64,000 bases of DNA from Misgurnus anguillicaudatus (Eukaryota > Chordata > Actinopteri > Cypriniformes > Cobitidae): contig NC_073351.2 of the NCBI RefSeq assembly GCF_027580225.2, positions 8,784,501-8,848,500 of the forward strand. Direction: 5' to 3'. The notes under the pieces were generated by a model. It was not told the origin of the DNA. It saw nothing but the letters and a program-made list of their open reading frames with translations, and did not search any database. Of the stretch, positions 56,197 to 64,000 are shown piece after piece. A program made the position numbers and the translations under genes. Positions within the stretch are counted from its first letter, which is position 1; each line of letters opens with the position of its first letter.

Positions 56197-56403
56197 CACT
56201 GTAAAAAATGTCTGTAGAAATTACAGTATTACTGGGTATTACTGGCAACTAGCTGCCAGTAACTTACTGTAGATTTTACATGTATGTTATTTACTTGCAA
56301 CAGTTTATTTAAAGTTGAATGAACATGAAACATTTTCAGTCTTTATCTTCTACAGTAAGTTACTGGCAACCAGCTGCAAAATTACAGCAAATTTTTTACA
56401 GTG
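56197..56403. mobile_element. TA-flanked CACTGTAAAAAA MITE
   Basis: CACTGTAAAAAATGTCTGTA and AGCAAATTTTTTACAGTG form the inverted ends, with TA on both sides (56195-56196, 56404-56405). Subterminal CTGGCAACTAGCTGCCAGTA and TTACTGGCAACCAGCTG motifs recur in the right end of the 4.3-kb element at 63800-63835, tying the two together. Confidence 0.88.
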
Positions 56404-56419
56404 TAGGGGAATTGTTTTA

Positions 56420-56927
56420 TTAACTCTTTCGCCGCCATTGACGAGATATCTCGTCAATTAAGAGAAAACGCTTCCCCGGCAATGACGAGATTTTCCGTCT
56501 TTCCGCAATACCGCTATTATCCACCAGGTGGCGCACTTCCGCAACTTATACAACCCGGAAGTAGTGCCTCACGTGAAAGAGAAAGAACTCTGTGTATGTT
56601 TTAAAGATCGCTATGCATCTGATCTCTATCAAAAGTCCTTCGCAAAAATGGAATTATCTCAGCCTTTTGCTCAAAATTGGGTGTTTTTGAAGAAACCTAC
56701 CCTTGTTTGAGAGGTCTAATGAGAACAAGAGAACTAATGAATGTAGGATGAAACGTTTTTTTTTTTTGTTTGAAAGCAGAGGGTCTGTTCTTTCATTTGA
56801 TATATTGTTTGTTTATATATTTAAAGAAGAACATTTTCTGGAAGGCATTCAACTTTTGTGAAAATCCTGAAAAATGCTGGTGCTGGCTGGCAACTTTTTT
56901 AAAAAACTCTGGCGGGGAAAGAGTTAA
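56420..56927. mobile_element. TTAACTCTTTC-family TTAA element, copy 5
   Basis: TTAACTCTTTCGCCGCC is mirrored by GGCGGGGAAAGAGTTAA, TTAA at both edges. The perfect 18-bp palindrome TGACGAGATATCTCGTCA lies just inside the left end. Two open frames (60 and 107 codons) are repeat-derived. Confidence 0.9.
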
Positions 56928-57059
56928 AAACATGCCTGAAAGCAGTAACGTGGCTCTATTCATATTAAACAGCTGTCCATTGTGGTTAAATGGCACTTGT
57001 TTAACGTCATTCCAGTTGACCGCTGTTGTTATAACCCCATATGAACATGCAGATGTATA

Positions 57060-58674
57060 CAGTATTGTTCAAAATAATAGCAGTACAATGTGACTAACCA
57101 GAATAATCAAGGTTTTAAGTATATTTTTTATTGCTACGTGGCAAACAAGTTACCAGTAGGTTCAGTAGATTCTCAGAAAACAAACAAGACCCAGCATTCA
57201 TGATATGCACACTCTTAAGGCTGTGCAATTGGGCAATTAGTTGAAAGGGGTGTGTTCAAAAAAATAGCAGTGTCTACCTTTGACTGTACAAACTCAAAAC
57301 TATTTTGTACAAATATTTTTTTTTCTGGGATTTAGCAATCCTGTGAATCACTAAACCAATATTTAGTTGTATGACCACAGTTTTTTAAAACTGCTTGACA
57401 TCTGTGTGGCATGGAGTCAACCAACTTGTGGCACCTCTCAGCTGTTATTCCACTCCATGATTCTTTAACAACATTCCACAATTCATTCACATTTCTTGGT
57501 TTTGCTTCAGAAACAGCATTTTTGATATCACCCCACAAGTTCTCAATTGGATTAAGGTCTGGAGATTGGGCTGGCCACTCCATAACATTAATTTTGTTGG
57601 TTTGGAACCAAGACTTTGCCCGTTTACTAGTGTGTTTTGGGTCATTGTCTTGTTGAAACAACCATTTCAAGGGCATGTCCTCTTCAGCATAGGTCAACAT
57701 GACCTCTTCAAGTATTTTAACATATGCAAACTGATCCATGATCCCTGGTATGCGATAAATAGGCCCAACACCATAGTAGGAGAAACATGCCCATATCATG
57801 ATGCATGCACCTCCATGCTTCACTGTCTTCACTGTGTACTGTGGCTTGAATTCAGAGTTTGGGGGTCGTCTCACAAACTGCCTGTGGCCCTTGGACCCAA
57901 AAAGAACAATTTTACTCATCAGTCCACAAAATGTTCCTCCATTTCTCTTTAGGCCAGTTGATGTGTTCTTTGGCAAATTGTAACCTCTTCTGCACATGCC
58001 TTTTTTTTAACAGAGGGACTTTGCGGGGGATTCTTGAAAATAGATTAGCTTCACACAGACGTCTTCTAACTGTCACAGTACTTACAGGTAACTCCAGACT
58101 GTCTTTGATCATCCTGGAGGTGATCATTGGCTGAGCCTTTGCCATTCTGGTTATTCTTCCATCCATTTTGATGGTTGTCTTCCGTTTTCTTCCACGTCTC
58201 TCTGGTTTTGCTTTCCATTTTAAGGCATTAGAGATCATTTTAGCTGAACAGCCTATCATTTTTGCACCTCTTTATAGGTTTTCCCCTCTCCAATCAACTT
58301 TTTAATCAAAGTACGCTGTTCTTCTGAACAATGTCTTGAACGACCCATTTTCTCAGCTTTCAAATGCATGTTCAACAAGTGTTTGCTTCATCCTTAAATA
58401 GGGGCCACCTGATTCACACCTGTTTCTTCACAAAATTGATGACCTCAGTGATTGAATGCCACACTGCTATTTTTTTGAACACACCCCTTTCAACTAATTG
58501 CCCAATTGCACAGCCTTAAGAGCGTGCATATCATGAATGCTGGGTCTTGTTTGTTTTCTGAGAATCTACTGAACCTTCTGGTAACTTGTTTGCCACGTAG
58601 CAATAAAAAATATACTAAAAACCTTGATTATTCTGGTTAGTCACATTGTACTGCTATTATTTTGAACAAGACTG
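57060..58674 (-). mobile_element. full-length Tc1-like transposon with ~215-bp inverted repeats
   Basis: CAGTATTGTTCAAAATAATA at 57060 is mirrored by TATTATTTTGAACAAGACTG ending at 58674. TA precedes and follows (57058-57059, 58675-58676). The inverted repeats run about 215 bp on each side (to about 57276 and from about 58460) and stay well matched. The single gene is a minus-strand DD34E transposase with two frameshifts. Confidence 0.95.
57332..58348 (-). pseudogene. Tc1-like DD34E transposase with two frameshifts
   Basis: The start ATG is at 58348 (MGRSRHCSEEQRTLIKKLI), opening the N-terminal helix-turn-helix. A one-base change near 58260 shifts the frame; the next segment starts [15 protein letters not shown] and carries the GRKRKTT GRPR-like motif, [10 protein letters not shown] and NWPKEKW. 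A second shift near 57915 separates WTDE (first catalytic Asp) from SKIVLFG. The last segment has GGACIMIWACFSYYG, the second Asp in FQQDNDPKHTS and the Glu in SPDLNPIENLWGD, with 34 residues between them (DD34E). The C-terminus is complete (stop at 57332). Otherwise full length, so it died recently. Confidence 0.93.
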
Positions 58675-58676
58675 TA

Positions 58677-59590
58677 TGTCTGAATTCATTCATACTACCC
58701 ATATTCATACTATATACTACCTACTGTCACAGTATGCGATTTCGGACGCAGCCTATTTTATATTTAAAAAGTGCGCTTTACCTTCCCGCTCTATAGGTGA
58801 CACTGAGCTGCTGGTATGCCAAATGCCAACAAACACAAGAAGATCTCGCTCATGTTTAGGAAAGGCTTAGCATTAATGCTAATAATAATGTTATGATAAA
58901 TAACATTCAATTATTTGCTAAAACCAACCGATTGGCTTCACAAGACCTCAATATGTCACCAGGAGTTGTGAGGATTACTTTTGTTTTGGATCTATCTGCT
59001 ATTTTAACTTTCAAAGTGGTGTCAAACCCTTGAGTTGCATAATACAAATCACACAGCACTGCGGTTTCAAAAATATCTTCTTTATTGCAAAATATCTTCT
59101 TTATTGTTCTACTGAAGTAAAAATGTCACCAACATATATGGCCTGAGAATGAGTAAATAAACAGCAAAAAAAAGAAGTCAGCCAACTATCCCTTTAATGC
59201 ACATGTGCAAACAATTCTGCAGCCTTTACAACCAAGACAGACGCATTGTATTACAAATTCTAACTAGGTTCGATAGTGGTGTTTTTCCAAAGGAAACATG
59301 CAAAAACCTTTCTTAGGAATAACATACCAAGTGACCTTCATTTAAAGCTATATTTGCACTGGAAGGAACATAAAGTGCTCTTCTGAGTAGTACTCAAGGT
59401 ACAGACTCCTCAAACAGGTTTTGCATATGCATGCAAACTGTAGGTTACAAATGTGCCATTTTCCATCCAGTTCTACAATATGCACAAACTGTGTCTGACT
59501 GCTGTATACCAAGCCAATAGCTGCGTTTCCATTGCAGATTTGCGATAAGAATAAGACGTAAGTATTATCCAAACATGAATACCAAGGAAA
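58677..59590. other. degenerate repeats, no gene
   Basis: 58730-58760 (CACAGTATGCGATTTCGGAC) and 59160-59200 (AACTATCCCTTTAA) look like fragments of known cyprinid repeats, the latter of the AAAGGGATAGTT TTAA family. The rest is unassigned. Confidence 0.4.
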
Positions 59591-60189
59591 GCCCCACTGT
59601 AACAAATTTCTGTAGTTTTCACAGCATTATTACTGTAAAATGAGCAAATGCTTACTGTAGAACTTGTATACAGCATGTTGCTGTAGATCTGCAAAGCATC
59701 ATGGTCTTTTTTCAACGGCGGGTAAATTCTACAGTAAAAATATTTTTCCTGTGAATCACAATACAGCAATTTCTAAAGGATTTTTTTCTTCAGCCAAGGA
59801 AAGCTACGAGATTCCACACTTTTATCTGAATTTTTACTTCAGAAAGGTAAATTTGCTAATTTAATTCCAAAGTTTACTCTTGTAAAGTCTGTTTGTTCAA
59901 CTTTAAGAGTGCACTGAGAGAGAATGAGCAGCACACTTCACCGTCTTGTGTGTGCATTTTGTAATTTTATTACCACAAATATATAATTCTGCATGATTTC
60001 GATATATTTTCTAGTTTGGCAACATTTTATAACGTCATTAGTTTAGAGAAGGATAATAATTTAATAATAATAGTAATTGGCCGTGTCTCAATGCTTGTTT
60101 CAGAATATTAACAATTATAAAGTTGACTGTTATTCTTAGTTAATAGTAAATTGTTTAATATGCTTATGACTTGCGAATCTAATGCTCAG

Positions 60190-60291
60190 TTAACTTAAAT
60201 AAACCAGGGTTGATGACGTATGCGAGCGCGACCTCCGCAGGCTGAAACCAGTCTCTCGAGCTGAAAGAAAACGCTGCTGAGGAGATATGAG
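60190..60291 (+). other. candidate 5' exon / promoter segment of cargo gene
   Basis: A GC-richer segment (GACGTATGCGAGCGCGACCT) ends at a strong donor (ATATGAG|GTAAGA, GT at 60292-60293). No coding frame is clear, so it may be a 5' untranslated exon. The following 60580-60720 stretch resembles part of the 2-kb element at 17641. Confidence 0.35.
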
Positions 60292-61226
60292 GTAAGACTT
60301 ATCCAGTCTTTAATTTAATTATAGCGTTAGCATTGTGAACCAAAATTAATTTAAAAGTGTGTATTTTTGTATTTATTGGCGCGATATTCGTTTAAATCTC
60401 ACGTTTTTTTGTCTTGCTCGCTTACGTTGCTGCCTGAGGAAACAGAGCGGGCCGATTCGAAAGAAAGCATAACACACATTTTTCATAATTTCACGATTGT
60501 TTTACCGTTTCTTGGTCACAAAGTGTAGTTTTAGGACTAGTTCAGTCGAGAATGTATATGTATTATATTTAAATCTGCAGTCAATTGGTAAAGATAGCGC
60601 CTGTTTGAACGTTTGCTTAGTGAGATTCGGTACGAATGAGAACCAAAGCATGAGCGGACATCAGTGTTCACTCGCCCCGCTGACCACCGCCCTCTCTGGG
60701 CTACATCTCTGACAGGGATTTCCTGGCTCTCATGTTGGCCTTGTTTGTTTATGATCGTCAAAATGAGATCAAATCAGCAGTATTTGGTGTCATAATGAAA
60801 CTATTAATCGTTTTCTTATTCATATTTAGTGTCTTTTGTGTTTGTTATTGTTTTGGCGCGAGGTGAAAGTTAATAAAACTATAATTTTACAATGTTACTA
60901 TGCTTTCCCATTTATTCTTAACGCGATACGAGCACTCGATTATTATTACACCTTGTTCTTGTCAGTACTATATAAAACGGTTATTTATCAGTGTCAGAGA
61001 GATGTTTTTGCATGCTGCTTTTAAATATATCAGTGGCAATATCTCATAACATGTTTTAATAGTCACGTCACGATAAAATAAATGATCAATGTCCACATTT
61101 AAAAGCTGCGGTGCTTACCTGCAGTTCCACTGTGTTTTCGCGTTCTGATAAGAGATATTGCTTCAGAAAAAAATAGTTTACATTCCTCTTTCCAAGTCCA
61201 CACGATGTGACAAGACATAACTTCCA

Positions 61227-61411
61227 TTAAAGGTGCAGTGTGTAATTTTTAGAAGGATCTCTTGACAGAAATGCAAAATAATATACAAAACTATATGATC
61301 AGGGGTGTATAAAGACCTTTCATAATGAACCGTTATGTGTTTATTAACTTAGAACGAGACTTTTTATCTACATACACTGAGGGTCCCATTACATGGAAGT
61401 CGCTGATCTTT
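61227..61411 (+). mobile_element. 5' fragment of a TTAA element
   Basis: TTAAAGGTGCAGTGTGTAAT and the following sequence to GGGTCCCATTACATGGAAGT belong to a fish repeat I recognise. The partner end (ATTACACACTGCACCTTTAA) is absent. Confidence 0.6.
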
Positions 61412-61460
61412 GACGGAATAGTCGCTTCCGATTGGGATTCACAGACTGATTTACGAGCTA

Positions 61461-61831
61461 TAGGCTTGTCGCGATAGTCTGTGAAACGGTGATTACTGGT
61501 GCTTCAGCCTCTCACCCTTTAGATCACTTGCCCACCGCGACACCGTCTTTCACCAACGTTTTGACATTTTTCTTGTAATTAAATCATTTAGTTTCGTTAG
61601 AGAGAGCAAACACTTACAACTGAATGGTCTTACTCGTTTTTGTCATAATATTTATTGGGCCGGGCGTATGCAAGCGCTGCATTTAAACAGTTGCGTGATT
61701 CAAAAGTGAAAGTAAAATGCGCACGTCTGCATGAGCATTTATAAGCCCCTCCCACATGGTGATATCGGTATCATCGGATTTGTCACATGCTGATTAACCG
61801 GTGGGAAAATTCTGTCACCGCAGCAACCCTA
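61461..61831. mobile_element. non-autonomous hAT with perfect 8-bp TSD
   Basis: TAGGCTTGTCGCGATAG and CACCGCAGCAACCCTA are imperfect inverted ends. ACGAGCTA flanks both sides exactly (61453-61460, 61832-61839). At 371 bp it has no coding capacity. Confidence 0.85.
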
Positions 61832-62214
61832 ACGAGCTAGTGAACTAATGAGACGGCGCGTCTGTGTTTGTCCGTGTTTGCGTGCAGTTTTTCCATTCAG
61901 AGATGAGGCTGTTTAAAGGACCTCCATTCACTAGGTGGCGGAATGATACGAAAGGTGAAGCGGTTACTGTGCCGTTATCAGTAGAATATCGCATAGCTCT
62001 TAGCCAATCAGATTCGAGAACCAGAAAGAACTGTTGTATAAATTAATATATCAAACATGTTAAAGTGCACAGAAACCATGCAACAGGAAGAAGCTGTTTT
62101 TCTCTTGGTTGATGCAAGTTATTTTTGTACAGTATTGACACACTTTTACTCTTATGAATATTGTACTTGTGATTTCTAAAAGTTATTTTTTTGTTTGTTT
62201 ATTTTGTGTTACAG

Positions 62215-63278
62215 GAAACTTCCACCTACAGTAAGCAGATGCTGAGGCCCAGATGTCCATGCTAAGCACTCCAAGGCTCATCATGCTCGGTATGATCCCA
62301 GCACTCAACATAATAGATGCCAATTTTAGGGGTTACTTCATCTATAAAGCGTATTTGTATCAAGTCACTGTGTGAACAAAGTTTTATGTCATCTTGCACG
62401 TATATTCCAAAATTCTCTAGTGGTTATTGATCTAATAGGAAAGAAAGAGGTAGTTATGTAGGGCTAGTGTTTTCAATTAATTTTGCTTATGTAAAATAGT
62501 AAACCATATCAGATTGAATACTGTGCAATGTCAACTTTTATTTAATATTTTTTAGGAGAGTCCAATCTGAGGGCAAAAAATGGATGCTTTCCATCGAGGG
62601 CAGAGTTCTCCTCCAATTGAGTGACGGTTGTGATTTCACTTCTGCTCTAGCCTTTTTGCGTCATACTATGTATGAGGCAGCCACTACATTGGGATTTATC
62701 CAGAGGTAAGCACTGTTTTTTTATATAGTTTTGACTAAGAATGGGAACAAATATTTGAGTACTCATTCTTTAACCAACTACCCGATTAGTAAAATACTTC
62801 TTAAAGTGTTTTTTTTTTAAATGAACTGTTGTGCTATTGTTAAATATCAAACGTTTAATTTAACTCGCCATGCAAAAGGTAGAAAAGCAGCACAGCTAGT
62901 CTAATACAGTGGCAGCCGGTGACTTCTTTTTTTGAGGGCGTTTGTCACAACATGTATTAGCCCATCATGTGTGTGGTTCGTCATTTCAAAATATGTGTTT
63001 GGCGCGTCGAGTGAAACAATACTTTTCCATTCACAAAATAACAAATATTTACCATAAATTTACTGTTGTATCACTAACTGTAAACTGTAAACTCCACAAA
63101 CCACCAACAGAGCATATAAAAAAATTAAAATTGTTTATTTAAAAGTAAATCACTGCGAAGTAAACTTTTATGTATATGTCATCAACCCGTCTGTCTTGCT
63201 TTTACATTAATAGTCAATTTCTTTCATTACAGGGTAGAGTCCAGCCCAGGAAGTCAACTAGTTCATGTCCAGATTTAA
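62215..63278 (+). pseudogene. spliced gene relic: WMLSIEG / LGFIQR domain
   Basis: Three exons have proper splice signals: 62215-62289 (acceptor TTACAG, donor CG|GTATGA), 62556-62705 (acceptor TTTTAG, donor AG|GTAAGC) and 63233-63278 (acceptor ATTACAG, ending at TAA). The phases agree, giving a joined frame through all three. The second exon encodes KKWMLSIEGRVLL, then ALAFLRHTMYEAATTLGFIQ, which resembles the C-terminal WMISIEGKV ... EEAACTLEFIQR signature of a large teleost family of uncharacterised, often SAMD3-like, proteins. The last exon adds VESSPGSQLVHVQI where that family has a short tail. The first exon has an in-frame TGA at 62243-62245, and no upstream ATG is found, so it is probably dead. 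It sits inside the CACTG element. Confidence 0.55.
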
Positions 63279-63861
63279 AAGAATAATATTTCTGAAAAAA
63301 AGGTCTTGGAGAAAAACAATATTCAGGTTTGAAATCCTGCTGTAAATGTAAATCATTTAACTTTTATGCATTTGTAATTTACCAGAAACTTTTTAATAAA
63401 TATTGATTGTTTTGTGTGTTCAGAAAAAAAGTGTTTTTGTATATTCTAAAAGTGTTGAAATTAAATGAAACATTCACAGAAAAATGTTAACATATTTAAA
63501 AAAATGTATATGTTCAGAAAAGTTTTGAGATGTTCACAGAAAAAATGTAACACAAAAAATGTATGCTATGCTATTTTTAATTTATGTATTTTTGTAATTT
63601 AAAGTGATAAAATAAATGGCATTTTTGTGACAAACAGTGTCTTCATTTTACAGTACACAAAATAAATGCAGTAATCCCTATTACAGTAGTAGTTATGAAA
63701 TACAGTACTGTGATTATTACTTTAAAAGAGTTTACAGTAATTTTAATTTTACTGCAATTACATTTACAGTAAGAATACTGTGAAATGAAATACAGCAACT
63801 TACTAGCTAATTGCTGCCAGCAAGTTACTGTATTTTTCACAGGATTCTTTTTACAGTGCCC

Positions 63862-64000
63862 TTATACTTGAGTGGCAACTTATAGGCATTTCTTGGAGGT
63901 AATAGTTCATTATTTTAAATTTAAAAGTGTTATACAAAAATTACCTGCAAAGAAAGACATGTGTTGAGGTGTTATCTCGTCAATTGAGAGAAAACATTTG
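63862..64000. other. edge of window; possible TTAACTCTTTC-family start
   Basis: TTATCTCGTCAATTGAGAGA and AAACATTTG at 63970-64000 resemble TATCTCGTCAATTAAGAGAA and AACGCTTCC of the copy at 56420. The copy would continue beyond the window. Confidence 0.45.

Larger units (their letters stand above)
59595..63858 (+). mobile_element. 4.3-kb CACTG-ended element with gene relic (CACTA-like)
   Basis: CACTGTAACAAATTTCTGTA at the left and TTCTTTTTACAGTG at the right, with TACTGTATTTTTCACAG before it, are inverted ends; subterminal TACAGTA/TACTGTA motifs are dense at both. CCC flanks each side (59592-59594, 63859-63861), a 3-bp target duplication as in EnSpm/CACTA elements. The interior has a GC-rich segment at 60200-60720, a donor at 60291, and three later exons (62215-62289, 62556-62705, 63233-63278) that splice in phase. 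A TTAA-family fragment (61227) and an hAT element (61461-61831) have inserted between. No transposase seen. Confidence 0.72.

Overview
The window looks like nuclear DNA of a bony fish, most likely a cyprinid. It is AT-rich, has no operon structure or open coding, and is packed with DNA-transposon families I associate with zebrafish, carp and goldfish genomes: Tc1-like elements, hAT elements with 8-bp target duplications, many TTAA-flanked elements, CACTG-ended fold-back elements and tRNA-derived SINEs. I see no intact host protein-coding gene. The protein-like segments are two broken Tc1 transposases, a reverse-transcriptase remnant of an L2-like LINE, one open frame in a short LTR retrotransposon, and exon-like pieces carried inside larger DNA transposons. 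The window may be intergenic or lie in a long intron.

Layout. 1-8.4 kb: TTAA-flanked elements, a THAP/P-like short element, a short tandem duplication. 8.4-9.5 kb: a TTAA element holding a coding exon with a splice donor. 9.5-13.3 kb: mostly unique sequence with one SINE cluster and possible conserved non-coding islands. 13.3-17.3 kb: a second THAP/P-like element and several repeats. 17.3-19.3 kb: a 2-kb CACTG-ended element with an exon-like segment and poly(A) signal. 19.5-21.5 kb: a long inverted-repeat element and an hAT element. 21.5-23.7 kb: a complete young LTR element. 25-26 kb: one TTAA element inserted into another of its own family. 28.6-30.1 kb: a truncated Tc1-like element flanked by diverged repeats. 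31.3-37 kb: nested fold-back, hAT and TTAA elements. 39-46.4 kb: a TTAA element with internal tandem repeats inside an L2-like LINE, then a 2.1-kb hAT element. 46.4-56.9 kb: SINEs, TTAA elements and a Harbinger-like element. 57-58.7 kb: a full-length Tc1-like element with a frameshifted transposase. 59.6-63.9 kb: a 4.3-kb CACTG-ended element with 3-bp target duplications that carries a spliced gene relic.

The recurring theme is non-autonomous transposons carrying extra sequence. Three (8640-9544, 17305-19317, 59595-63858) contain exon-like open frames with plausible splice sites. Boundaries rest on inverted repeats and target duplications read by eye. Family names are from memory of the motifs; no database was searched.
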